Below are positions 1-5,312 of a stretch of 8,224 nt of DNA, piece by piece. The DNA is from Actinomycetes bacterium (GTDB taxonomy: Bacteria; Actinomycetota; Actinomycetes; Mycobacteriales; Mycobacteriaceae), in the NCBI GenBank assembly GCA_023460175.1, contig JAEWRC010000236.1, positions 1 through 8,224 of the forward strand, in the 5' to 3' direction. The translations under genes and the position numbers were made by a program. The notes below the pieces were generated by a model. It saw only the letters and a list, made by a program, of their open reading frames with translations. It was not told the DNA's origin and did not search any database. Each line of letters begins with the position of its first letter. The stretch's first letter is position 1.

Positions 1-696
1 CTGCTGATCGCCGCGGTGTTCGCCGCGGCGATGGCGCAGGCGCGCTCCACCGCGCCCGGCGTGTCGGCGACGCAGCGCGCGCTGGCCGAATCGGTGAAGT
101 CGACCTCGGCGGCCACCGATGAGCTCACCACCCGGCGCAACGACCTGGTGGCCGAGGTGGACGAGGTCGCCCGCCGGCAGTTGGCCGACGACGTCGAGGG
201 CAACGAACTGCTCGACCAGCTCGACACCCTCGGGCTGGCCGCGGCCGGTTCGGCGGTCATCGGCCCCGGGCTGACCATCACCGTGACCGACCCGGGGGCC
301 GCCCGCGACCTCACCGACGTCTCCAAGGAACGGCTGCCGGGCAGCCGACAGGTGATCCTGGACCGCGACCTGCAGCTGGCCGTCAACTCGCTGTGGGGCA
401 GTGGCGCGGAGGCGATTTCGGTCGGCGGGGTGCGGATCGGCCCCAACGTGACCATCCGGCAGGCCGGCGGCGCGATCCTGGTGGACAACCGCCCGATCAC
501 CAGCCCGTACGAGATCCTGGCGATCGGCCCGCCGAACACCATGGCCGAGAACTTCGACCGCAGTACGGGGTTGCGGCGGCTACGGCTGCTGGAAACCTCC
601 TATGGTGTCGGCGTGACCGTGAGCGCCGGCGAGGGGTTGGCCATCCCGGCCGGCACCGTGCGGGAGGTCACCTTCGCGAGGACCGAACCGCGGTGA
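1..696 (+). CDS. DUF881 membrane-anchored protein (Rv1823-like), 5'-truncated
   Basis: This is the 3' part of a gene that begins before the window. Reading frame 1 is open from base 1 and gives 231 residues; the GTG at 16 is internal, because hydrophobic codons (LLIAAVFAAAMAQA) continue upstream of it and form the end of an N-terminal transmembrane segment. Next comes a polar, probably coiled-coil stretch (about residues 20-70: ALAESVKS, TRRNDLVAEVDEVARRQ). The DUF881 domain follows (about 75-225), with VIGPGLTITVTDPG, the GAEAISVGGVRIG segment and PYEILAIGPP. Family knowledge: DUF881 proteins are single-pass actinobacterial and firmicute membrane proteins of unknown biochemical function, often found in cell-division or envelope neighbourhoods. 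The layout predicts a short cytoplasmic tail, one membrane span and an extracytoplasmic domain. A paralogue lies two genes downstream, and the small basic protein gene starts 34 bp after the stop. Function is not known. Confidence 0.85.
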   Translation: MLIAAVFAAAMAQARSTAPGVSATQRALAESVKSTSAATDELTTRRNDLVAEVDEVARRQLADDVEGNELLDQLDTLGLAAAGSAVIGPGLTITVTDPGAARDLTDVSKERLPGSRQVILDRDLQLAVNSLWGSGAEAISVGGVRIGPNVTIRQAGGAILVDNRPITSPYEILAIGPPNTMAENFDRSTGLRRLRLLETSYGVGVTVSAGEGLAIPAGTVREVTFARTEPR

Positions 697-730
697 CCGG
701 ACAGGCACGGACGACGAAGGGGGACCGGAA

Positions 731-1063
731 TTGATCGGCATCGCCGCGCTGGTGGTCGGCATCGTGCTCGGGTTGGTGTTCCAGCCCAGCGTCCCGGAGT
801 TCGTCGAGCCCTACCTGCCGATCGCCGTGGTCGCGGCCCTCGACGCGGTGTTCGGGGGCCTGCGCGCCTATCTGGAGCAGATCTTCGACGCCAAGGTGTT
901 CGTGATCTCGTTCGTGTTCAACGTGCTCGTGGCCGCGCTGATCGTCTACCTCGGTGACCAACTCGGCGTCGGCACGCAGCTGTCCACCGCGATCATCGTG
1001 GTGCTCGGTATCCGCATCTTCGGCAACGCCGCCGCGCTGCGGCGCCGGCTGTTCGGGGCCTGA
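731..1063 (+). CDS. sbp: Small basic protein Sbp (DUF1290), multi-spanning membrane protein
   Basis: A 110-residue, very hydrophobic protein matching the DUF1290/Sbp family (Rv1824 position). The TTG at 731 is chosen as start because AAGGGGGA (717-724) lies six bases upstream and the protein then opens directly into the first membrane segment (MIGIAALVVGIVLGLVF). Further likely spans are residues 29-50 (LPIAVVAALDAVFGGLRAYLE), 58-76 (FVISFVFNVLVAALIVYLG) and about 83-97. The family hallmarks DAVFGGLRA and the basic end AALRRRLFG are visible. Bacillus Sbp sits in a division-gene cluster with unknown function. Here it is sandwiched between two DUF881 genes, 34 bp after one and 11 bp before the next, which suggests co-transcription and perhaps a membrane complex (inference). 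Confidence 0.87.
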   Translation: MIGIAALVVGIVLGLVFQPSVPEFVEPYLPIAVVAALDAVFGGLRAYLEQIFDAKVFVISFVFNVLVAALIVYLGDQLGVGTQLSTAIIVVLGIRIFGNAAALRRRLFGA

Positions 1064-1074
1064 GGGAGCCCGCC

Positions 1075-1830
1075 ATGAACCAGCCCGAGGCCGAACCACA
1101 CGGCCGCCACGAGTTGCCCGAAGAGCCTGCGGCGCGGTCGCGTTCGGAGCGGCTGTTCGTGGTGCTCGCGGTGGTGCTGTGCGTGGTGCTCGGTGCCGCG
1201 ATCGTCACCCAGGTCCGCCAGACCGACAGCGGCGACGCGTTGGAGTCGGCGCGCCCGGCTGATCTGGTGGTGCTGCTGGACTCGCTGCAGCAGCGCGAGG
1301 CCGCGCTGAACACCGAAGTCGTTGAGCTGCAGCGCACTTTGTCCTCGCTGGAGGCCGCCGGCTCCTCCGATCAGGCCGCCATCGACAACGCGCGGGCCCG
1401 GCTGGCCGCGCTGTCGATCCTGGTGGGCAGCGTGGCCGCCACGGGTCCCGGGGTGACCGTCGTCATCGAGGATCCGGCTCGCGGCGTCGCCCCGGAGACG
1501 CTGCTCGACGTCATCAACGAGTTGCGTGCCGCCGGCGCCGAGGCCATCGAAATCAATTCGGCCGACCGTAGCGTGCGGGTCGGCGTCGACACCTGGGTCA
1601 CCGGACCCCCGGCCGAGCTACTGATCGACGGCGTGGTCCTGACGCCGCCGTATTCGGTTCTGGCAATTGGGGATCCGCCGACGTTGGCCGCGGCGATGAA
1701 TATCCCCGGCGGCGCCGTCGACAGCGTGGAGCGGGTGGGCGGCTCGATGAAGCTGACCCAGTCCGACCGCGTCGACGTGACCACCTTGCGGCAACCGAAA
1801 CCACGCCAATACGCTCAGCCCGTCAAGTGA
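1075..1830 (+). CDS. DUF881 membrane-anchored protein (Rv1825-like)
   Basis: A complete 251-residue protein. The ATG at 1075 is preceded by GAGGGAG (1062-1068) at a good distance, and the previous stop overlaps that site. Residues 1-26 are polar and probably cytoplasmic. Residues 27-47 (LFVVLAVVLCVVLGAAIVTQV) form one transmembrane segment with no lipobox or clear cleavage site. About 55-105 is a helical, probably coiled-coil region (DLVVLLDSLQQREAALNTEVVELQRTL). The DUF881 domain follows, with VAATGPGVTVVIEDP, INELRAAGAEAIEINS and PYSVLAIGDP. It is a diverged paralogue of the partial gene at the window start; the family motif here reads GAEAIEINSADRSVRV where the other has GAEAISVGGVRIGPNV. 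Function is unknown; the shape predicts an extracytoplasmic domain on a membrane-anchored coiled coil. gcvH starts 49 bp downstream. Confidence 0.9.
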   Translation: MNQPEAEPHGRHELPEEPAARSRSERLFVVLAVVLCVVLGAAIVTQVRQTDSGDALESARPADLVVLLDSLQQREAALNTEVVELQRTLSSLEAAGSSDQAAIDNARARLAALSILVGSVAATGPGVTVVIEDPARGVAPETLLDVINELRAAGAEAIEINSADRSVRVGVDTWVTGPPAELLIDGVVLTPPYSVLAIGDPPTLAAAMNIPGGAVDSVERVGGSMKLTQSDRVDVTTLRQPKPRQYAQPVK

Positions 1831-1879
1831 ACAACCCGTGCGATCCCGCCCGGGGCAGCCAAAGGAATCGAGGAACGCT

Positions 1880-2275
1880 GTGAGCGAGGTCCCGTCAGAT
1901 CTGCAGTACACCGCGGAGCACGAGTGGATCCGCCGCACCGGCACCGACACCGTCCGCGTCGGCATCACCGATTATGCGCAGTCGGCGCTGGGGGACGTGG
2001 TCTTCGTGCAACTGCCGGAGGTGGACGCGGCGCTGACCGCCGGGGAATCCTTCGGCGAGGTGGAGTCCACCAAGTCGGTGTCGGATCTCTACGCGCCGCT
2101 GTCGGCGAAAGTGATTGCCGTCAACGGCGATCTGGAGGCGAGCCCGGACCTGGTGAACTCCGATCCCTACGGCGCCGGTTGGCTGCTGGACCTGCAGGTC
2201 GAGGAGGGCACGCTGGACGCCGGCCTGGCCGGATTGCTCGACGCCGACGGCTACCGCGCCACGCTGACCGAATGA
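1880..2275 (+). CDS. gcvH: Glycine cleavage system H protein (lipoyl carrier)
   Basis: A 131-residue protein that carries the aminomethyl group between the P, T and L proteins of the glycine cleavage system on a lipoyl-lysine arm. Family features are clear: YTAEHEWI near the start (residues 10-17), VGITDYAQSALGDVVFV (27-43), and the lipoylation motif GEVESTKSVSDLYAP with the modified lysine at K65 (codon 2072-2074). The C-terminal part has NSDPYGAGWL. The GTG at 1880 is preferred over the ATG at 1838. GAGGA (1870-1874) lies five bases before it, and the product then starts where GcvH proteins normally start; the earlier start would add 14 unconserved residues. It may be transcribed together with the upstream DUF881/Sbp genes, since I saw no convincing promoter in the 49-bp gap. 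Its partner gcvP lies about 3 kb downstream on the same strand. Confidence 0.96.
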   Translation: MSEVPSDLQYTAEHEWIRRTGTDTVRVGITDYAQSALGDVVFVQLPEVDAALTAGESFGEVESTKSVSDLYAPLSAKVIAVNGDLEASPDLVNSDPYGAGWLLDLQVEEGTLDAGLAGLLDADGYRATLTE

Positions 2276-2420
2276 GGAGTTGTTAGGGTTCTGGCCACCA
2301 CCCTTTCTGTCCGTGCCGGGTACATCCGTGCCCACCGCGCGGTAACGTCGGGTTCGCGACGGTTAAGGTGGGCGAGTTTCACCGGCGATAGCGCCACAAG
2401 CAGCCTGTAAGGAGCAGCGT
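2276..2420 (+). other. Intergenic leader upstream of garA
   Basis: A 145-bp non-coding gap between gcvH and garA, far longer than the other gaps in this half of the window, so it probably holds the garA promoter. Two TAnnnT hexamers of mycobacterial SigA type are present, TAACGT (2343-2348) and TAAGGT (2364-2369). Neither has a recognisable -35 box at the right distance. An 8-base direct repeat, TCCGTGCC, occurs at 2310-2317 and 2325-2332. The start-proximal end carries a strong ribosome binding site, AAGGAG (2409-2414), six bases before the garA GTG. Confidence 0.6.
2364..2369 (+). promoter_or_regulatory. Possible -10 box for garA (TAAGGT)
   Basis: TAAGGT fits the mycobacterial TAnnnT -10 consensus. 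It would place a transcription start near 2376, leaving a leader of about 45 bases with the AAGGAG ribosome binding site. There is no clear -35 element, and TAACGT at 2343-2348 is a close competitor. This is inferred from the motif only. Confidence 0.3.
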
Positions 2421-2900
2421 GTGACGGAAAAGGACAGCAGTTCGGGAGCGGATCAGTCGCCTGACGACTTGACCGTGGAAACCACTTCGGTGTTCCGGGC
2501 GGATTTCCTCAACGAACTGGACGCCCCGGCCGCCAGCGGCGGCGAAGGAGCGGTCTCCGGGGTCGAGGGCCTACCGGTCGGCTCGGCGCTGCTGGTCGTC
2601 AAGCGCGGACCCAACGCGGGATCGCGATTCCTGCTCGACCAACCGACCACCTCGGCCGGCCGGCACCCCGACAGTGACATCTTTCTCGACGACGTCACCG
2701 TCAGCCGTCGGCACGCCGAGTTCCGGCTCGAGAGCGCCGAGTTCCAGGTGGTCGACGTGGGCAGCCTCAACGGCACCTACGTCAACCGCGAACCCGTCGA
2801 CTCGGCGGTGTTGGCCAACGGCGACGAGGTGCAGATCGGCAAGTTCCGGCTGGTGTTCCTGACCGGCCCGAAGAACGGCGACGGGGGATCCGAGGGCTAG
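2421..2900 (+). CDS. garA: GarA, FHA-domain regulator of 2-oxoglutarate/glutamate metabolism
   Basis: A 159-residue cytoplasmic protein. The N-terminal tail carries the phospho-motif DLTVETTSVFRADFL with adjacent threonines T21 and T22. In the known mycobacterial protein these are targets of PknG and PknB respectively. The FHA domain spans about residues 55-150, with the phosphothreonine-binding signature GRHPDSDI (R81), SRRH (S95, H98) and SLNGTYVN (N117). Known role: unphosphorylated GarA binds 2-oxoglutarate dehydrogenase, NAD-glutamate dehydrogenase and glutamate synthase to control flux; phosphorylation makes the tail bind its own FHA domain and switches it off. The residue numbers match those of the M. 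tuberculosis protein. The GTG start is fixed by AAGGAG six bases upstream. The TAG stop overlaps the next GTG by one base, so translation is probably coupled to the MerR gene. Confidence 0.96.
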   Translation: MTEKDSSSGADQSPDDLTVETTSVFRADFLNELDAPAASGGEGAVSGVEGLPVGSALLVVKRGPNAGSRFLLDQPTTSAGRHPDSDIFLDDVTVSRRHAEFRLESAEFQVVDVGSLNGTYVNREPVDSAVLANGDEVQIGKFRLVFLTGPKNGDGGSEG

Positions 2901-3643
2901 TGACCGCACCCGATACTCCCGCGTACGCCGGGATGTCGATCGGAGCGGTTCTGGACCTGCTACGACCCGATTTCCCGGATGTCACCATCTCCAAGATTCG
3001 GTTCTTGGAAGCAGAGGGACTCGTCACGCCGGAACGCTCGGCGTCGGGGTATCGGAGATTCACGGCCTACGACTGCGCGCGGTTGCGGTTCATCCTGACC
3101 GCCCAGCGCGATCAGTATCTGCCGCTGAAGGTGATCAAGGCCCAACTCGACGCGCAGCCCGACGGGGAGCTGCCGCAGGTGGCATCTCCGTACGGCGTGC
3201 CGACGTTGGTCTCGACCGAGGACGGCGAGCGGTTGCCGGCCTCGGCCGTCGGCCCGGCGCGGGTCCGGCTCAGCCGGGAGGACGTGCTGGAACAGAGCGG
3301 CGCGGACACCGCGGCCGGCGAGGAACTGCTGGGCGCGTTGCTCAAGGCCGGGATCATCACCACCGGGCCGGGCGGATTCTTCGACGAACACGCGGTCGTG
3401 ATCCTGCAGTGCGCCCGCGCCCTGGCCGACTACGGAGTGGAGCCGCGGCATCTGCGCGCATTCCGGTCGGCCGCCGATCGGCAGTCCGATCTGATCGCCC
3501 AGATCGCCGGACCGCTGGTCAAAGCAGACAAGGCCGGTGCCCGCGACCGCGCCGACGATCTGGCGCGTGAGGTGGCCGCCCTGGCGATCACCCTGCACAC
3601 GTCGTTGATCAAGTCGGCGGTACGCGACGTTCTGCATCGGTGA
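2900..3643 (+). CDS. MerR-family transcriptional regulator (Rv1828-like)
   Basis: A 247-residue DNA-binding protein. The N-terminal winged helix-turn-helix covers about residues 12-80: MSIGAVLDLLRPDFPDVTISKIRFLEAEGLVTPERSASGYRRF, where the helix-turn-helix is followed by the wing GYRRF and then YDCARLRFILTAQRD. The middle (about 85-135) is a variable, probably disordered linker. A conserved helical C-terminal domain (about 135-247) contains GGFFDEHAVVILQCARALADYGVEPRHLRAFRSAADRQ. There is no metal-binding cysteine pair of the classic metal-sensing MerR type, so it is not a standard metal sensor, and the effector is unknown. The start is the GTG in TAGTG overlapping the garA stop, with GAGGG (2892-2896) just upstream; the first MerR motif is at residue 12. 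Coupling to garA suggests joint expression. The length equals that of the M. tuberculosis orthologue as I recall it. Confidence 0.92.
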   Translation: MTAPDTPAYAGMSIGAVLDLLRPDFPDVTISKIRFLEAEGLVTPERSASGYRRFTAYDCARLRFILTAQRDQYLPLKVIKAQLDAQPDGELPQVASPYGVPTLVSTEDGERLPASAVGPARVRLSREDVLEQSGADTAAGEELLGALLKAGIITTGPGGFFDEHAVVILQCARALADYGVEPRHLRAFRSAADRQSDLIAQIAGPLVKADKAGARDRADDLAREVAALAITLHTSLIKSAVRDVLHR

Positions 3644-3647
3644 GGAC

Positions 3648-3653
3648 TACAGT
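3648..3653 (+). promoter_or_regulatory. Possible -10 box for the nuclease gene (TACAGT)
   Basis: TACAGT in the 49-bp gap after the MerR gene fits TAnnnT. It would start transcription near 3660, about 33 bases before the ATG at 3693. No -35 element is evident, and read-through from garA is equally possible. Confidence 0.3.
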
Positions 3654-3692
3654 TGGCCGTGGAGCTCACGGGCATGCGGAGGGCAGACACTG

Positions 3693-4187
3693 ATGGGTGA
3701 AGTTCGTGTGGTTGGCATACGCGTAGAGCAGCCGCAGAATCAGCCGGTACTGCTTCTTCGCGAGACGAACGGCGATCGCTACCTGCCCATCTGGATCGGC
3801 CAGCCGGAGGCCGCCGCCATTGCGCTCGAACAGCAAGGCGTCGAACCGGCCCGGCCGCTGACCCATGACCTGATCAAGGATCTCATTGGTGCCCTTGGTC
3901 ATTCACTCAAGGAAGTCCGGATCGTCGACCTGCAGGAAGGCACGTTCTACGCCGACCTGGTCTTCGACCGCGACATCCGGGTGTCCGCGCGTCCGTCGGA
4001 TTCGGTGGCGATCGCGCTGCGGGTGGGCGTGCCGATCTTCGTCGAGGAGGCGGTGCTGGCCGAGGCCGGGCTGTTGATCCCCGACGAGTCCGACGAGGAG
4101 CCCGAAGGCGGGGTCCGCGAGGACGAGGTGGAGAAGTTCAAGGAGTTTCTCGACAGCGTCTCGCCGGACGATTTCAAGGCGACCTGA
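3693..4187 (+). CDS. Bifunctional nuclease family protein (DUF151, Rv1829-like)
   Basis: A 164-residue cytoplasmic protein. The DUF151/BFN domain covers about residues 1-130, with LPIWIGQPEAAAIAL (31-45), THDLIKDLIGALG (57-69), the conserved EGTFYADLVF (82-91) and RPSDSVAIALRVGVPIFVEE (100-119). An acidic linker (DESDEEPEGGVREDE) leads to a short C-terminal helix ending in KFKEFLDSVSPDDF, typical of the actinobacterial members. Plant BFN proteins have reported RNase and DNase activity. Thermotoga structures exist, but the bacterial role is not settled, so the nuclease name is by family only. The ATG start has CGGAGGG (3677-3683) nine bases upstream. It lies between two MerR-type regulators and ends in a strong hairpin six bases after its stop. 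Confidence 0.9.
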   Translation: MGEVRVVGIRVEQPQNQPVLLLRETNGDRYLPIWIGQPEAAAIALEQQGVEPARPLTHDLIKDLIGALGHSLKEVRIVDLQEGTFYADLVFDRDIRVSARPSDSVAIALRVGVPIFVEEAVLAEAGLLIPDESDEEPEGGVREDEVEKFKEFLDSVSPDDFKAT

Positions 4188-4192
4188 GCCGG

Positions 4193-4213
4193 CCGGGCCA
4201 CGGCGTGGCCCGG
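4193..4213 (+). terminator. Strong GC hairpin after the nuclease gene, no U-tract
   Basis: CCGGGCCAC (4193-4201) pairs perfectly with GTGGCCCGG (4205-4213) around a GGC loop, six bases after the stop codon. It is followed by GGCGGGCGCT, not a run of T. U-less terminators of this kind have been proposed in mycobacteria, though their efficiency is debated. Placement directly after the stop and before a 200-bp gap supports the role. Confidence 0.6.
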
Positions 4214-4285
4214 GGCGGGCGCTATGTCACGGAAGCGTCTCAACTGGGGTTCTGTGGTTCGACACGCCCGGCGGATGGGAGGGCC

Positions 4286-4304
4286 ATGGCCGACGAGCGG
4301 CCAT
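4286..4304 (+). repeat. 19-bp perfect dyad, possible operator
   Basis: ATGGCCG (4286-4292) and CGGCCAT (4298-4304) form a perfect 7-bp inverted repeat with a 5-bp spacer (ACGAG). Total length and symmetry resemble a MerR-type operator. However, it lies about 65 bp upstream of the nearest -10 candidate, not between -35 and -10. It could also be a small hairpin. The role is inferred only. Confidence 0.4.
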
Positions 4305-4368
4305 ACTTGCACCGACGCACAGGAGCCCCGGGTCGACTCAGGTCGGCGTGGGAACCGGCGGATGAGCG

Positions 4369-4374
4369 TATGCT
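4369..4374 (+). promoter_or_regulatory. Likely -10 box for resR (TATGCT)
   Basis: TATGCT matches TAnnnT well and predicts a start near 4381. This gives a leader of about 27 bases that contains AGAGGA (4395-4400), the ribosome binding site seven bases before the GTG at 4408. No good -35 hexamer is seen, which is common in mycobacterial promoters. Confidence 0.5.
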
Positions 4375-4407
4375 CTTCAGGAGCCTATTCGGCGAGAGGA
4401 AGCACGG

Positions 4408-5022
4408 GTGAGCGAGCAGCCACGTCAGGGACAACTTGACCTCGACGCAGCGGGACAGGTCGCCGACGTCGGTGTTTCCGAACCGGTGCAGGCGGGTCTG
4501 TTCCCGGACGATTCGGTGCCCGACGAACTGGTCGGCTACCGCGGGCCCAGCGCCTGCCAGATCGCCGGCATCACTTACCGGCAGTTGGACTACTGGGCGC
4601 GGACCTCGCTGGTGGTGCCGTCCATTCGCGGCGCGGCCGGCTCCGGCAGCCAGCGCCTGTATTCGTTCAAGGACATCCTGGTCCTCAAGATCGTCAAGCG
4701 GCTGCTGGACACCGGCATCTCGCTGCACAACATCCGTGTGGCCGTCGACCACCTGCGGCAGCGCGGCGTCTCGGATCTCGCGAACATCACGCTGTTCTCC
4801 GACGGCACCACGGTCTACGAGTGCACCTCCGCCGAGGAAGTGGTGGACCTGCTGCAGGGCGGCCAGGGCGTGTTCGGCATCGCGGTCAGCGGCGCCATGC
4901 GTGAATTGACCGGCGCGATCGCCGATTTCCCAGGTGAGCGCGCCGACGGTGGCGAGTCCATCGCCGCGCCCGAGGACGAGCTGGCCTCGCGGCGCAAGCA
5001 CCGCGACCGCAAGACCGGCTGA
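4408..5022 (+). CDS. resR: MerR-like transcriptional regulator ResR/McdR (Rv1830 orthologue)
   Basis: A 204-residue regulator. Residues 1-43 form a polar, probably flexible N-terminal tail. The winged helix-turn-helix spans about 46-112: GPSACQIAGITYRQLDYWARTSLVVPS is the HTH, RGAAGSGSQRLYSFKDI the wing, then KIVKRLLDTGISLHNIRVAVDHLRQRG. The C-terminal part (about 120-175) has TLFSDGTTVYECTSAEEVVDLL and GQGVFGIAVSG, followed by a charged tail ending in RRKHRDRKTG. Family knowledge: the M. tuberculosis orthologue Rv1830 is reported to affect cell growth and division and post-antibiotic recovery, acting with the whiB2-whiA regulatory cascade, and it is a target of mutation in clinical isolates. 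There is no cysteine metal site, and the ligand is unknown. The GTG start is supported by AGAGGA seven bases upstream. It has its own predicted promoter and is isolated by a hairpin upstream and the riboswitch downstream. Confidence 0.9.
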   Translation: MSEQPRQGQLDLDAAGQVADVGVSEPVQAGLFPDDSVPDELVGYRGPSACQIAGITYRQLDYWARTSLVVPSIRGAAGSGSQRLYSFKDILVLKIVKRLLDTGISLHNIRVAVDHLRQRGVSDLANITLFSDGTTVYECTSAEEVVDLLQGGQGVFGIAVSGAMRELTGAIADFPGERADGGESIAAPEDELASRRKHRDRKTG

Positions 5023-5049
5023 GTCGGACGCCCGCACGCCGCGCCGGGG

Positions 5050-5055
5050 TAAACT
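5050..5055 (+). promoter_or_regulatory. -10 box of the gcvP riboswitch transcript (TAAACT)
   Basis: TAAACT fits TAnnnT and would start transcription at about 5061-5063. That is just at the beginning of the leader strand that can pair with the riboswitch linker, and 11-13 bases before the first aptamer. No strong -35 hexamer is visible. Confidence 0.6.
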
Positions 5056-5062
5056 GCTACAC

Positions 5063-5266
5063 GCATCGCCCCAGCGCGGGAGAGTTCCGTGATCGCCAGT
5101 CGCGGACGCCGAAGGAGCAACACCTCTCCGTCAACCTCTCAGGCCCCAGGACCGCGCCGGACACGATGCCTCTGGAAAGCGGTGACCGGTCCGTCCGGCC
5201 ACCCGCCCATGGGGAAAGGCTCACGCCGAATCTCTCAGGCGCCCGGTGCCGGGTGGACGACAGAGG
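5063..5266 (+). ncRNA. Tandem glycine riboswitch (two aptamers)
   Basis: A cis-acting RNA that senses glycine, located upstream of gcvP. Aptamer 1: P1 pairs GCGCGG (5074-5079) with CCGCGC (5152-5157). Inside are the conserved GGGAGAG (5078-5084), GCCGAAGGAGCAA (5108-5120) and CTCTCAGG (5136-5143). Aptamer 2: P1 pairs CCTCTG (5169-5174) with CAGAGG (5261-5266), enclosing CTGGAAAGCGG, the ATGGGGAAAGG segment and a second CTCTCAGG (5232-5239). A variable stem GGTG-a-CCGG / CCGG-c-CACC lies at 5181-5203. The linker is about 11 bases, and the leader GCATCG (5063-5068) is complementary to CGATGC (5164-5169), giving the P0 helix described for this class. These riboswitches usually activate glycine cleavage genes when glycine is high. 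The identification rests on conserved motifs plus the gcvP context. Confidence 0.93.
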
Positions 5267-5300
5267 GGGAGGAACGCCGAGGAGTCGGCGTAGCCACCCC
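5266..5300 (+). promoter_or_regulatory. Candidate expression platform hairpin of the riboswitch
   Basis: ACGCCGA (5274-5280) pairs perfectly with TCGGCGT (5285-5291) around a GGAG loop. The helix can extend outward through GG (5271-5272) with CC (5294-5295) and GGGG (5266-5269) with CCCC (5297-5300). The outer strand touches the 3' arm of aptamer 2 P1 at 5266. It ends six bases before the GGAGGAG ribosome binding site (5306-5312). No U-tract follows, so classic attenuation is unlikely; translational control or Rho-type control is possible. The role is inferred. Confidence 0.5.
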
Positions 5301-5305
5301 GTCGC

Positions 5306-5312
5306 GGAGGAG
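5306..5312 (+). promoter_or_regulatory. Ribosome binding site deciding the gcvP TTG start
   Basis: GGAGGAG lies eight bases before TTG at 5321. This strong site supports the unusual TTG start and would be the element to occlude if the riboswitch acts on translation. Confidence 0.75.

Larger units (their letters stand above)
4214..4407 (+). other. Non-coding leader region upstream of resR
   Basis: About 195 bp without a credible gene separate the hairpin from the second MerR-like gene. It contains a 19-bp inverted repeat (4286-4304) and a TATGCT -10 box (4369-4374). Short open frames that start at 4205 and 4224 run through here into the regulator, but they lack a good ribosome binding site and any family resemblance. 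The length suggests regulatory content. Confidence 0.6.

Noticed and set aside
1838..1879. Upstream ATG extension of gcvH
   Set aside because: It adds 14 residues not typical of GcvH, and the GTG at 1880 has the better-placed ribosome binding site.
2286..2310. Possible terminator after gcvH (GGGT...ACCC then TTTCTGT)
   Set aside because: The stem is only four base pairs with a ten-base loop and the T-run is broken.
2960..3637. A 225-codon minus-strand frame opposite the first MerR gene
   Set aside because: It is the shadow of a confidently identified gene, with no domain and biased composition.
4205..4439. Short open frames of 68 and 71 codons before resR
   Set aside because: They lack ribosome binding sites, start in or just after the terminator hairpin and run into resR, with no recognisable protein features.
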